Source: Tridacna crocea (taxonomy: Eukaryota > Mollusca > Bivalvia > Cardiida > Cardiidae). From it: a DNA stretch of 64,000 nt. The position numbers and the translations under genes were made by a program. Shown here piece after piece: positions 1-11,149 of the stretch. The stretch spans positions 3,239,001-3,303,000 of the forward strand of contig OX031058.1 of assembly GCA_943736015.1 (NCBI GenBank), written 5' to 3'. Under the pieces are notes generated by a model. The model was given only the letters and a program-made list of their open reading frames with translations. It searched no databases and had not been told where the DNA came from. How positions within the stretch are numbered: the first letter of the stretch is position 1; the number at the start of each line of letters is the position of its first letter.

Positions 1-110
1 GGTTATGCCAATCAGAAGTTGTGTTTCTTTCAAATCTAGTTAATCTTTGAGAATAAGATTTAGAATATTCTTAAGAATAGTTGGAGACCAAAAGCCCTGG
101 TTTCAAACAG
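1..110. repeat. Edge-truncated copy of the AATCAGAAGTT palindromic family
   Basis: It begins inside the palindrome (CCAATCAGAAGTTGTGTT) and ends with a degenerate form of the family's TTCTTAAGAATGGTTGGTGA arm. Full relatives lie at 31880, 34236 and 47446. Confidence 0.6.
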
Positions 111-540
111 GCTGTAAGTATCTTACATGTTTTTCTCATCGGAGACTCAGAACAAAATGCAACCCTCACACATCTTTTTTTTTTTTTTTAACATATTAAT
201 TCAATAAGAGGTACATGTAGAAAAGAAGAAGACCAAGACTGTCCCATATTATTTTTTCAAGCAAATAAGAACAAACTGAAAATATATAGGCCTTTAATAA
301 ACAATCCCTGAGATAGGAGCCTTTTGAAAACATTGTGGGAAAAGGAGAAAATGCTGGTAACCAGAATTTTCTACTATTCCCATAATGTTTTTACCTGGCT
401 GGAAACAAATTTCAAGTTTTTAGTTTTATTTATTTTCAATCTGGACCAGTCCAAATTTTTTTTGTTTAGTTAAGAGTTAAAGCATTAAAACCAAAGGAAA
501 AAGTCTGGAAAAAAAGCTTTTCTTATTATATTCTATACAG

Positions 541-715
541 GTTAAACTAGAGCTGTCCCTGAATGGGACTTTATACACTCCCCCCCAGCACTTTCACAGT
601 ATTTTGTACACAGACAGACACACGGATGGATACACAGACGTATGGACACACGGACAGACGGGCTGATTCCAGTATACCCCCAAAAACATTCTTTTTGGGG
701 GAGTATAAAAAGCAT
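541..715. repeat. Inverted repeat with ACTCCCCC/GGGGGAGT ends
   Basis: TATACACTCCCCCC near the left end and GGGGGAGTATA on the right bracket an ACAGACAGACACACGG-rich stretch. It resembles the TATACCCCC-bounded repeats at 54431 and 63242. No coding content seen. Confidence 0.45.
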
Positions 716-970
716 CTCTTCAACTTAAGATAGCAACAGTAATTATTATCTATTTAGGGTTCTTCAGAACTAGGCTAGTACTTTTGTTAAAGGAAACTTT
801 GAACATGTTCACAAGGCCCCACTTTAATAAGCTTTATATTACATTTTAAAAACATGATAAGATATTCAGTTCTATCTAATTTTCAGCTTCACCTTCGAAA
901 GTCCCTTACATATCTGAACATTACACGGTCATCATACTCCAATCTCCAGCTGAAAATATGTGACACTTAC

Positions 971-1132
971 TAAGTTATCTTTGATGAGCTGTTGAAATTT
1001 AAACATGCACTGCTGCCTCGTAAGGATGGTTGTTTCTGACCATGATTCAAACGTCTTTTTGCAAGAGTCAACAGCTCTCTGCATCTCCTCCTGCGTGGCC
1101 TCTGGTACCCTTGTGATAACTTCATTTGTGGC
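971..1132 (-). CDS. ALDH6A1: ALDH6A1 exon 4
   Basis: Fifty-four codons starting ATNEVITRVPEAT and ending QQLIKDNL, with acceptor ATCCAG and donor GTAAGT. It continues the ALDH N-terminal domain. The next expected exon (start of the conserved EQGKT region) is not found before the window edge. Confidence 0.95.
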
Positions 1133-4100
1133 CTGGATAAAACGAAAAAACTTTTTCTTAACTCTTTACCACACAATCTTAAGTTTTAACCCTTTCCCAA
1201 ACAAGCCTTGGTTTTTACGTGTCTGCAGTAAAAGTCTTTTGAAAACACTGTGGGAAAAGGAGAAATTGCTTGTAACGAGCAATTCCTCGTTCTCCCACAG
1301 TGTTTTCTACCCTTTTTTGAGAACTTTCTGCCATTTTCTCAAAATCTAAAATTGTTGTCTGCAAACTCTTTTGGTTTGGGAGAGTCCAAAATTTATCATT
1401 TGGGAAAGGGTTAATGACCCTCTGGAAGAAGCCTATGGAAAAAAGTTGTGGGAAAAGGAGATAATGCTAAATACTAGTATCATTTCCTTTTTCCACAATC
1501 TTTTCTACAGTATCAAAGATATTCCATTATTTGACCTACATTCCACTTTTTGCATGCAAATATTTTCAAGTTGTGCAAGTCTACAATCTTGACATTGTTA
1601 CAGAGTTAAACCTAAATGAAACAATCCGAAATTTTCCAATCATGAGGGCTTTTGAAAACCTCTTAGGTAACAAACATTCTTTCCCTTTTCCGGCAGTGTT
1701 TCAAAGAAAACGTTAAGACTAATACCATAACTTATGTCCGATCCTTTAGATTCTTTTGCAGTCTGATTTTAGTCTTTGAAGATCTACCTACATTATATAT
1801 TGCCCTAAAGAAGGTTTGTCTGTTAACCCTTTACCCCATAGATACTCATTTCTACGCATTGCTTTTAGGAGCCTTTGGAAAACATTGTGCCAAAAGGTGA
1901 AATTGCTCGTGACGAGCAATTTCACCTTTTGTCACAATGTTTTCTATGCTATCAAAAGGTGTCATTTACATATGAGAAACGGCTTCATCCTTGCTGTTAT
2001 TTAGAGTTAATTAGAGATGCCATAGAAATGCCTTATGGGGTAAAGGGTTAAGATAGTTGTTGAGGGGAATACTTACTGGATTATGAAGATCTATCCATTT
2101 ATCTGTCTTAGATTCGACAAACTCTCCATCAATAAACAATTTCGTTGTAGTAGGCTGTAGGTAAAAAGAACGAAGCAAATTGATGAAGGCATTATTATAT
2201 TAACCTTTTATACTAAACTGACATAGATATAATTAATATATCTGGTGGAATATTTTCAGTCTATTTAAGTCTACTCAATCAATGTAAAATAAATATGTTT
2301 AATGATGTAGCCCATCTTTAATACGTCTGAAAACATGATGGATAAAGGAAAAAGTGCCGACCCAGATCAGAATTTTTTCCTTTTCCCAGAAAATATTTTA
2401 GATCAAGGGGAATATGCTGTTTACCAGTATTTTCTCCTTTTTCACAAGGTTTTTGGTTATCTTTCTCCATCAGGGTCATTTAACTCATTACCAAACGACA
2501 AAATTTTGGACTACTCCAAATAGAAAGCATTTGTAGACGACAAAAAAAAAAAAGTGAATCAAAAATTGATTTTTGATTTTGGGAGTGTAGAAAACATTGT
2601 GGGAAAAGGAGAAAATGCTGGTTACCAGCATTTTCTCCTTTTCCCACAATGTTTTCAAAAGACTTCTATCTCAGGGTCGTTAAAAGTCAGGATTGTGTGG
2701 TAAAGAGTTAAAATCAGTTTGTGTTGTAAAAGGATAACTCTTTACCAAATGACAGGTCCAAACTGAAAGCATTTGCAGACGACAAAATAAATGGGACTGA
2801 AAAATTGAAATTTAATTTGGGAAAGGTAGAAAACATTGTGGGAAAAGGAGAAAATGCTGGTTACCAGCATTTTCTCCTTTTCCCACAATGTTTTCAAAAG
2901 GCTTTTTTTTTTAAGGTTGTTTAAAGTCCGGATTGTTTGGTAAAGAGTAAAACAGTATGTTGGAGGTTAACCCTTTGCCAGACGACAAAATTTAAGGCTT
3001 GTCAAAACTGAAAGCATTTGCAGACAACAATTTCAATATGGCTCAATGAGTACAACCAGTTTTGATGAAACAGAAAACATTTTGGGAAAAGGAGAAAAAG
3101 CTGGTTACCAGCATTTTCTCCTTTTCCCAAAATGTTTTTAAAAGGCCTCTTTCCCTGGGTCATTGAAAGTCATCATTGTGTGGTAAAAGGTTACGAGGTA
3201 ATCACTTACAGTTCCTGTGTAGTAGTTTCTGACAGAAGATGTCAAAGCCTGTAATAGAATAGAAACGTTTATCAAAATCAACATCTGATTTCTAAACATT
3301 GTTCCATACTGGTAATGTAATGAGATGAATACAGAAAATATCATGTACAATATAATCTTGGTAAAGTTTAACATTTAGCAACCACTCCAGGGTCCAGAGA
3401 ATCCACTTGTCTGCTTGTATTTATGAGTAAAAAATGCACGAGGACGAGTGAAATATCAGTAATGATCATCCAGCAGGTTAAGTAGTGACTAGGAGATAGA
3501 AAACAAACAAGTTTTTCGGATGAATATTTAACTTACAGGCGACAAATGTGCCATTCCATTATTGAATTAACAAATTAAAGATATTAAGGGTATGCTTCAG
3601 GCAGATCTAATTCAAGACGAGCAAACATAGCTAATAATAAGAATAAAGATGTCAAGACAAATACTTTCCGGAAGCCAGTTAAAAACTGCCTTGTTTTGGC
3701 CCTATTCATTTCTATAGCTAGATCGTATAATGATACTGGTTATTGGAACCAGGTATTTAAAGTTTGTTGATATGAGATACTATAATAGTGTTTCCGTTTC
3801 ATCTGAAAAAAAAGAGTCAATTATCAAAAAAAAGACAGGTTTTTCTTGTCCGATGAGTAAGGGTCAAAGCAGGCAAGCGTTTTTTTTTTTTATAACCCTT
3901 TACCCCATAAGGCATATTTCTATGGTATCTCCAATTGACCCTAAATAACAGCAAGGATGAAGCCGTTTCTTATGTGTATATGACACCTTTTGATAGTGTA
4001 GAAAACATTGTGGCAAAAGGTGAAATTGCTCGTCACGAGCAATTTCACCTTTTGCCATAATGTTTTCCAAAGGCTCTTATAAGCAGTGTGTAGAAATGAG

Positions 4101-4906
4101 TATCTATGGAGTAAAGGGTTAAAGTCATTAATTTTGTCTTTCAGGACGAATGCTTCCTTAAGGAATTTTTGGACCCGGCACTCCATCATTTTGAGGGTGA
4201 AGGCATCTCAGATACTACTGGGAAAGGAAAAATATGCTTGTGATCAGTTTTCCTATCTTTCCCCAAATAGGTTTCTGATGACAATGATAAGTACCTGTAA
4301 ATCTGAATCTTGTCCCACTGACATTGATAATCTTTGAGGGAGTTGTGGTAAATCACTTGGGATTGAAATCACAACCCTGAATTACTAGCCTATCATTTGT
4401 GTAAATACTGGTACTGTGGATACAATATTTATTCTACAAGATATTCATTTCTATCCATTTGAAGTTGCCTTTTTCATGTCATTCTAGCTCTGACCTCGCT
4501 ATCCTAGCTACATGTCCATACATAATTATTTCACTTAGTAATGCTATTGTTTGCAGTTTCAGACATGCAAAGAGGAAAAACAAATAAGACCAAATACAGT
4601 TAGGGCTTTTGTGTGACTCTCAGTACAAGATTAAGATATCATCCCCTAGATTTTAAAGCTGTGGCTATGCTACTTTTGCACCTCGTTTAATTTTGTGTTG
4701 TTAACTTGTTTACAACTGATTTGAATTGACCCACTAATTAAAACACGTCCCCTTTTTTAAACTTGACTTCGACACTGGTAGAGAAGTGATTCCTGGTATG
4801 GAAGAATTAACGTTGAATATAAACTCAGTGTTAAATATTGAAAAAAGTTCTAAAAATCTGATAAAAATACCCGTCTTAGCATGGAATTGAATCTGTACAT
4901 TGCCAT
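971..4906 (-). CDS. ALDH6A1: Methylmalonate-semialdehyde dehydrogenase, mitochondrial (5' four exons, gene continues off left edge)
   Basis: This enzyme oxidises methylmalonate or malonate semialdehyde to propionyl- or acetyl-CoA with CoA and NAD in the mitochondrial matrix, in valine and pyrimidine catabolism. Exons, in transcription order: 4871-4906, 3210-3248, 2077-2154, 971-1132, all phase 0 with GT/AG borders, giving 105 codons. Residues 1-25 form a basic, hydroxylated presequence (MAMYRFNSMLRR, then SVRNYYTG), as expected for matrix import. Residues 30-51 (KLFIDGEFVESKTDKW, then IDLHNP) and 52-105 (ATNEVITRVPEATQ, RQQCMFKFQQLIKDNL) match the ALDH6A1 N-terminal domain as I know it from vertebrates. 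The NAD-binding and catalytic Cys parts are outside the window; I found no further exon in 1-960. Introns 2, 3 and the sequence after exon 4 are full of TTAA-flanked MITEs. Seen: splice sites, phases, peptide. Family knowledge: the function. Confidence 0.93.
1158..1414. mobile_element. TTAA-flanked palindromic MITE, CACTG/CAGTG variant
   Basis: The main copy runs TTAA 1187 to TTAA 1414, with a stray MITE end just before it (1158-1178). The core palindrome has an inner GCTTGTAACGAGC in place of the usual TGGTTACCA. It lies just upstream of the acceptor of ALDH6A1 exon 4 in the intron. Confidence 0.75.
1823..2051. mobile_element. TTAA MITE, subfamily with GCTCGTGACGAGC centre
   Basis: Ends TTAACCCTTTACCCC and GGGGTAAAGGGTTAA. 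The palindrome reads CATTGTG(C)CAAAAGGTGAAA on one arm and TTTCACCTTTTGTCACAATG on the other. It ends 26 bp beyond the donor of ALDH6A1 exon 3. Confidence 0.85.
2077..2154 (-). CDS. ALDH6A1: ALDH6A1 exon 3
   Basis: Twenty-six codons, from PTTTKLFIDGEF to DKWIDLHNP. Acceptor CTACAG, donor GTAAGT, phase 0 on both sides. This is the start of the mature enzyme. Confidence 0.93.
2480..3195. mobile_element. Three TTAA MITEs in a row
   Basis: Copies at 2480-2711, 2733-2951 and 2967-3195, same orientation, separated by 15-21 bp. The third has CATTTTGGG paired with CCCAAAATG, a matched change in both arms. Confidence 0.88.
3210..3248 (-). CDS. ALDH6A1: ALDH6A1 exon 2 (39-nt microexon)
   Basis: Thirteen codons, ALTSSVRNYYTGT, bounded by ...TTACAG and GTAAGT. 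The SVRNYYT stretch resembles the end of a mitochondrial presequence near its processing site. A MITE (2967-3195) ends 15 bp beyond the donor. Confidence 0.8.
3892..4122. mobile_element. TTAA MITE, GCTCGTCACGAGC subfamily, opposite orientation to 1823
   Basis: Ends TAACCCTTTACCCCATAAGG and GGAGTAAAGGGTTAA. It lies in ALDH6A1 intron 1. Confidence 0.82.
4871..4906 (-). CDS. ALDH6A1: ALDH6A1 exon 1 (mitochondrial presequence start)
   Basis: It encodes 12 residues, MAMYRFNSMLRR, with three Arg and no acidic residue, followed by a GTATTT donor. The start is chosen because it joins in phase 0 to the next exon and gives an import-type presequence. A second Met at codon 3 is possible. Confidence 0.75.
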
Positions 4907-5217
4907 CTTGTCACTAATTGGAGTTCACTGATCGGTCAAGGTCAGACAAATTTGATTGGTTATTTCTGATTGGCCTTTATTGTGCATTGGTATATTCCAA
5001 ATATCATAATTTTTACCCTCGTACAATCGGTTTGTTGGCAGAGCAGAACAAGGCACGAGGAAAGAGGGCAAATTTATGTTTAAAACTTTGCTTCTTTGGA
5101 TTTCGTGCTTTCTCACTGTTTATAAATCATTTTTCCCCGGTCTTTTTTCATTTTTTCTTCCCTTTTTGATAGTGTTTTAATCGATGGTTTTGTTACTTTG
5201 AAATCTGCATCCTAGAG
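4907..5217. promoter_or_regulatory. Putative bidirectional promoter interval
   Basis: This is the 311 bp between the ALDH6A1 start codon and the start of the tentative divergent gene. Two ATTGG motifs (4955-4959 and 4969-4973) read as CCAAT boxes on the ALDH6A1 strand, 49-67 bp upstream of its ATG. It is one of the few stretches nearby without a recognised repeat. Promoter function is inferred from position and CCAAT boxes only. Confidence 0.4.
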
Positions 5218-7261
5218 ATGGAGGGATTATCAAAGGCTTCGAACACGGGAATTCGACAGTGGAAGAAAATTATGACAGGACATGGTCCTGCGTGGCTCCG
5301 TAGTGAAGGTGACGGATTCTTACTTCAGGGCACAATAAATTCGATCCTCACTTAAAGTACATGTGCTTTGGTTTTAGAGGAATATGATCACAAATTTGAT
5401 CCTAGCATCAAACATTCGATCGATCATTAATTGATTGCTTGCTTGCTTGATTGATTGATTGGTTCATTCATTCATTCATTCATTCATTTTAGTCAGTCAT
5501 TCAGTCCGATTTAATTAATACCTGGCATTATTTTGGTCACCACCCTCAGTGTTTGTGAGCGATGATTCAGCATCTATTTTTTTACCGAGAATTCATCATC
5601 GACAGAAATATATTATAATAGAAATATTTTTTCCGCAATTCTGTCGAGAGAAACAGTCATGACAGCGTATCTGCTATACTGTGTATAGCGGCTGTTTGGG
5701 AGCCATTGGCAACAGCAACCAAGGAAGTCGGTTTATCCTATCACCTTGAATCAATGTCTTCGAGCATCGGACTCTACTGAAATGGCCAAGAGCTAAATGC
5801 ACCAAACCACTTTTATATCAATCTTTGATTAGTAAATCGTTCAGATAGGTGAGCGAGACAGGGAAGGGGTGGGGGAAAGATGTCACTACTTGCACAGATT
5901 ATGTCTTTCTCATGCTCTTTCCGTTGTCCAGACTGAGGGTTTGTATCTTTGACTGCATCTTCGCAAGCCAAGGATACTAACTCCACTTTGCTCGTTATGT
6001 ACTACCTTAGTATCCTTGGCTTGCGAAGATGCTTTGACTGCCGTTCAATGCCTGTCGAGAGGAACGTTGAAACTGCGGTTTCTTTTTCCGGTGTAAAAAA
6101 ACATGTCTAGGGTGGGTGTTGACCCGTAGGCTGCTAAGCTTGTATCACTGACCATTTTCGGAAAGTGAAGATTAAGATCAGACTGCACATAACGTGTAGT
6201 CTGATCTTAGATCTACAATTTCCGATTAGTAGATATAAGAATATATTTTTCTCCACACATTAAGTTTGAAACAAAATCATTCGGCCATGATTTTTTAATG
6301 CTTTGACAGCTTCATTTTACTTCTTCAGTAGAATACGGGGTAGGGCTGAAAGAAGATTGCGAACAATTTGAAAGACCTATTGCACAGTAAAGCATGGGTT
6401 GATTCTTCAGAACTTGGATGATAAGAAAGGTCCAAAGATTTTGATCCTTTAAAAAAAAAAAAAATGCTCGAAAGACCCCTTTCCATAGTAAAAGCTACTC
6501 CGAGTCTGAAGTAAATATCTTTCGTATTGACAGAGTAGTCTTACGAACAAAGTCCGTAACAAAGAAACAAATAAGTAAATGCATGGCAGAAATAAGGGTC
6601 CGAGCGGGATTCGAACCCCGGAACTCCCGGACGCAAGGCCAATACCCTAACCACTGAGCCAAAGAGATATCTCCCTGGCGCAGTAGCCAGGTATTGTATT
6701 TAAATCGGGAGAATGCCATGCAGGAAGGAGTGGTCTCCCGTAACAGTAGAAAGATCATAAAAGTGTCAAATTTTTGCAAGATGATCACGACACAGAGACG
6801 ATGACGCCAGGCCCACGACAATACCTCGGCTTTCTTCAATAAGGTATCACACCTGTGTTTTTGATAAAATAGAAATAAGTGCGAATTTGACGATATTTCA
6901 AGCTTTGCATATTGCTTGAAGGCAAAAATATGACTTGTCTGTCTGTTGCTCTGAAAAGTACTGTCATCATAGACCTGCAAAAATGCAACAAAATAAAAAA
7001 TTGTCGATCGATTGGGTTTTTCGCTAATTTCTAGCCAACACACAAAACCTTGATTTTGTCCTCTCAGGAATACCTGTTCACCGTCATAACCCCAAGTTTT
7101 TGTTCCTACGCCGACACAAAGTACTCTTGTCAGTGCACAATGAAAACACATCTTGGTGGTCCTCCAGAACCCAAATTTCAAGCAAATCTAAATTATATAC
7201 CTCCAAGCCTTCTCGGTCCCATGAAACAGTGCAATATAGGTGCTGCTGCAAACTTTCATAA
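5218..7261 (+). CDS. Tentative two-exon gene for a 94-residue protein, family unknown
   Basis: Exon 1 (5218-5308) runs from ATG through MEGLSKASNTGIRQWKK and TGHGPAWLRSE to a GAAG/GTGACG donor in phase 1. Exon 2 (7068-7261) follows a strong pyrimidine tract ending CTCTCAG; in matching phase 1 it reads GIPVHRHNPKFLFLRRHKV and then a Ser/Lys-rich tail to TAA at 7259-7261. The protein would be basic, with no signal peptide or membrane segment. AATAAA signals lie near 7529 and 7538, but in a dispersed repeat. I recognise no family. A missing middle exon, or another frame of exon 2 (7068-7351, phase 0), cannot be excluded. Support: matching phase, good acceptor and divergent placement next to ALDH6A1. 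Confidence 0.33.
5440..5490. repeat. TTGA/TTCA tetranucleotide microsatellite
   Basis: TTGATTGATTGG followed by about five ATTC units. Confidence 0.8.
5955..6032. mobile_element. 78-bp perfect-arm palindrome
   Basis: Arms GCATCTTCGCAAGCCAAGGA and its complement around a short loop. A single arm recurs at 16957-16980 inside the SRCR gene. Confidence 0.8.
6170..6225. repeat. AGATCAGACTGCACA palindromic family copy
   Basis: GATCAGACTGCACATAACGTGTAGTCTGATC hairpin. Better copies: 21122, 36398, 36879, 50704, 61567. Confidence 0.7.
6595..6690 (-). repeat. tRNA-derived SINE head (pseudo-tRNA)
   Basis: On the minus strand there is a good pol III A box (TGGCTCAGTGGTTAGGG, 6645-6661) and B box (GGTTCGAATCCCG, 6605-6617) with tRNA-like spacing. 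The flanks that would form the acceptor stem do not pair, so this is a tRNA-derived head and not a working tRNA gene. Confidence 0.65.
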
Positions 7262-7436
7262 AGGACTACTTTTGATACAACGACACGGAAGATATCTCGC
7301 GGTGGTGCGACACCAAAAACTGCCGAAATTGAAAATTTCTTCTGCGTTATGAAAAATGAAAAAAAATTGTGTGGAACATGTTAAACGGACACTTTCGTTA
7401 AGTACGAAACACGTACCAAACTATCGTTTTTGTGGT

Positions 7437-7830
7437 ATTTGTCGAAGACAAATCTAAGTCTATTATGAGTTCAATATTGAATTTTGAAAACCATTTACAT
7501 GTATCGTATTTTGTGCAAAGCTAAAGGAAATAAACCCAATAAAACTCAATTTTTCCGAAGCAAATGCTTTTTTCGGTAGCACTCAGATATGTAGTTGGAA
7601 ATGGAATGTTAAAGTGCTCTGGGTGAGGCCATCTGTCGTGGAAATACCAATTTGTAAATGAAAATAGCTTCAATCGCTTATATCCTTCCATTGGCGCAAT
7701 GATACAAAATTTGTCTACTGATCACTTGATCTTGGGCTTACCGTTCCAAAACCAGTTCGTCCCATGGCTTGTTCATCTCATGATTGCGTGCTGCTCCATT
7801 TGATTGGAATTTATAGATCGAAATAATTGA
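7437..7830. repeat. ~390-bp dispersed repeat (unoccupied copy)
   Basis: Homologous to 57700-58095 (same strand) and to 45325-45660 (reverse). The match includes TTTGTCGAAGACAA, AAGGAAATAAACCC, GCACTCAGATAT and CAAGCCATGGGACGA-type blocks. It follows the tentative 94-residue gene and supplies its only poly(A) signals. Confidence 0.75.
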
Positions 7831-8219
7831 TTGTAATTATGGGAATTAAATCTTAACTGCCAAAGATATTTCAAAGTCATAATTTTAGGTACAATTTCAT
7901 TCGATTATTGAAATAGATTTTTTCTCTCTATCCATCATGCATCATACTGTCAAGAGTCTTTATCCCTGACCCCATCTTATAATCAAGGGGATACCACCAA
8001 TAAACAACTAATCCTCAGTTTGTAATGAGTACTCTCCCTTCAACCAAAGAGGTATTCATTTGTTAATTGGTTGACTTTCAAGCCAATATTTGAATAATAT
8101 TTCTCCTCTTCTTGCAAATGATTAATTTCACACAACGGCTTCCTTGACAAATACCACTTTAGCGTTATCAACGCTTTGATTTCAATGCAACTTGGAGGAC
8201 TGTATAGGCCTAACTCTAG

Positions 8220-8530
8220 ATGTCTGAAAGTGTGATCAAAGATCAACCTGCATGTTTTGTGCAGTCAAATCTTGATCCCGGCAGTTCAAGCACAAAAGAG
8301 GAACTCACCATTGTACAAGATAACCCTTTACTACGCATACCTAGTTTTAAACGACTCTGGGTAAACAAGCCTTATGAAAAAGTGGTGAAAAGGAGAAAAG
8401 TTCATACAATGTTTTCCAGCCTATCAAGAACATCTTTCGTCTTTTGAGCCAACATTAATTTGTCGTCTGCAATTGCTTTGAAATTCGACGAATTTGAAAT
8501 TTTGTTGTTTGGTAAAGAGTTTACCGTGAA
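8220..8530. repeat. Degenerate repeat stretch (GATC palindrome plus eroded TTAA MITE)
   Basis: 8225-8285 is a degraded AGATCAGACTGCACA-type hairpin; 8321-8525 is a shortened MITE that lost its palindrome centre. The 7830-8220 interval before it shows nothing I recognise. Confidence 0.5.
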
Positions 8531-8907
8531 CGTCAAGATGATCTAGACTGCCAAACAGACTGATCAATATAGAATTAATAAGCGTTCATCAGTGCTTGTC
8601 ACTTTTACATCATTTCTTAACTTCAAAAGACGCTCACAGTAAAATGGAACACAGTCGAGCTTCTCTACATAAACGATAAATGCAAGACAACAAAAATTCA
8701 GACTGGTCCACATTAAAAAAATATTTCCGGTTAGGAAACTGAATGAAACTGAAATTATCGGACTAAAAGGGATCACAGGAAAGGGAAATAGTGTTATTTA
8801 TCCGCATGTTACCCTTTTCTTGCGGTGTTTTAAAAAGCCTTCATGTATAGGATCGGAAACATTAAATTCTTTCGCAAAGGGTTAAAAGTTGCAAGTGCAC
8901 AGATTGA

Positions 8908-9124
8908 TTCACTACCAAACGACAAAATTGCAGACTTGTCCATACCGGAAACAATTGCAGACGACAAATCAAAATTAAATTCATACAGGAATTTGCCATT
9001 GGAAGGATAGAAAACATTGTGAGGAAAGGAGAAAATGCTGGTTACCAGCATTTTCTCCTTTACCCACAGTGTTTTCTAATGGCTTTTTATCGTAAAAAGT
9101 CGAGATTGCATGGCAAAGAGTTAA
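8908..9124. mobile_element. TTAA MITE
   Basis: Palindrome centre TGCTGGTTACCAGCA intact; right end GGCAAAGAGTTAA. The left terminus is damaged (TTCACTACCAAACG). Confidence 0.8.
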
Positions 9125-9288
9125 TTTCTTTTTTGTAACATCTATTCGCAAAATAATCAGTTATTGTACAGGATGTTTGAATAATACATCAAAGTTAAAA
9201 TCGGCTAGAAGTGCAGATTGCGTATTGAGTCACAGTCTAAAATCGTCCTTTTTGAATGAAAGCTGAGTTTAGTTGGGCAATAAATGTT

Positions 9289-10815
9289 GCTATATACGGA
9301 ATACCGTTAGGTATGGAATACCGTTAGGGCCATCGCCTTTGAATGTGTTAATTTGAAACACGATACTCGATAGTACGATGACGATAACGCGAAACAACGA
9401 AACCACGATGGAGAAAATGCGATAGTGCGATGAGGATAACACGATAATACGATGGTGAAATCACGACAATACGATAGTACGATGATGATAGTGCGATATA
9501 GTATCGTGTTTTCACCATCGTACTATCGTATTATCGTCATCGTACTATCGTGCTATCGTCATCGTACTATCGTGGTTTCATCATCGTACTATCGTATTAT
9601 CGTCATCGTACTATCGTGTTTTCATCATCGTAATGTCGTGGTTTCACCATCGTTGTATCGTATCATCGTCATCGCAATATCGCGTTTTCACCATCTTAGG
9701 TTCGTTGTTTCGCGTTATCGTCATCGTACAGGGTGTCCGGAAAGTAAGGTAACACTTTCGCACATTTATATTTTGGCTTAAAAAACAAGATAAAGAGATG
9801 AAAAATATATATACATGTAAATAAAACTTGTAAGTTTTTTGTGTGATAATTTAATTCAATTTTCTTAACACTTTGTGTTTTTATACAGATTTCAATTCAG
9901 AAGTCCTTTTTATGTCATTGGCATCATTTTACAGTTAATGACGTTTTCAATGTGACGGCAGATTATGCTCTTTCCTTGCCGACCATCGATCATGCCCGAT
10001 GAAATTGTCAATCACCTGAGTGCACATTTCAATATCAATCTTCCTTATTTTACTGTAAGTGGTCTTTAACAACATGGCTGTGCTGTCTTGGTTGAGGCTG
10101 TCAACCTTTGACCTTTTAAACTAACGGAAAGAAGTCGCACATGTTGAAATCAGAATAAAGTCGCCCTCATTCCTCACTGCAAACCAGTTGGTTCATGCAG
10201 GATAGTGCTACGCCACACACATCTAGATCTGTGGCAGACTTTTTATATAATATGTTCTGTGATATAGGGTAATGTCTAAACGATATCCGGAGGTAAGACA
10301 TGGTTGAATATCGTGGCCTGCACACAGTCCAAAACTCAACCGTAACCTGCATGACTTCCTCCTTTGCAGTGTGTTGAGGTCTACGATCCCAACCTAAACA
10401 ACCCAGACCTATCGTTAAAAAAAATCCTTCTAGTGAAATCAGTATGACAGATATCTGAATGCATTTCAAAGTGAGTGAAAATTTCATTGTGCGTGTTCGG
10501 AAAGGAAAGGGTGAAACAGGCCGTCACATTGAAATCGTTACTAAAATGACGCAAATGACCGAAAAAGGACTTTTGAAGTGAAATCTGTATAAAAGCGCAA
10601 AGTGTTATGAAAATTCAATTATTTTATCACACAAAAAACTTACACTTTTTATTTACACGTATAAATATTTTTCATCTCTTCATCTTATATTTTAAGCCAA
10701 AATATAAAAGCACGAAAGTGTTACCTTACTTTCCGGACACCCTGTACTATCGAGTATCGTGTTTCAAATTAGCACATTCAAAGGCGATGGCCCTAATGGT
10801 ATTCCGTAGCTATAT
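9289..10815. mobile_element. Nested element: outer ~65-bp TIRs, ATCGT minisatellite, inner CAGGGTGTCC element
   Basis: The outer inverted repeats (about 9312-9378 and 10743-10809) share GGAATACC(G/A)TTAGGGCC, GCCTTTGAATGTG and AAACACGATACTCGATAGTA. Inside the left one lies a 350-bp ACGAT/ATCGT minisatellite that is itself palindromic around 9490. The inner element (9729-10744) starts CAGGGTGTCCGGAAAGTAAG and ends with its complement; its inverted arms run well over 100 bp. No convincing transposase is present. Confidence 0.85.
9379..9728. repeat. ATCGT-word minisatellite
   Basis: ATCGT recurs at spacings 8, 8, 6 (a 22-bp higher unit: ATCGTACTATCGTATTATCG...). The left part is the inverted form (CGATAGTACGATGACGATAA). 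Confidence 0.88.
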
Positions 10816-11149
10816 TTAGACACGCTTAACCCCCTAACAGTAGACAAATTTTTGGCTCATTCATATTGAAAGCAGACAATCGAACGTTGGATTTGTCTGA
10901 GATAAGAGATAATACGTCGAGGGAAAAAAAGAAGAATATTCTGGTAACCAACAGTTTCTCCCTTTTCTTGCAATTTTTCCAAGGACCATTTTCTCCAATG
11001 TCATTAAAACACAGGAACTCTGGGTAAGGGGTTAAAACTCTTACCTGTGACTCAAAACATGGAGATTTAAAAAAAAAAAGACAAGAAGTAATCTTTAAAT
11101 GAAATAAGACAAATAAGAACCCAAGTTTTTCGTTGAAATGATATCCCCC

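Noticed and set aside
2480-3195. CRISPR-like array
   Set aside because: The regularly spaced palindromes are eukaryotic MITEs of 220-230 bp with TTAA ends.
6595-6690. Functional tRNA gene
   Set aside because: A and B boxes are good, but the acceptor stem does not pair.
6495-7181. A 228-codon open frame on the minus strand
   Set aside because: It runs through a tRNA-derived SINE, has no recognisable domain, and opposes the better supported acceptor at 7067.
10167-10487. Transposase remnant in the inner CAGGGTGTCC element
   Set aside because: A short frame contains SATDLD, but no DDE-type motif or other transposase feature can be made out.
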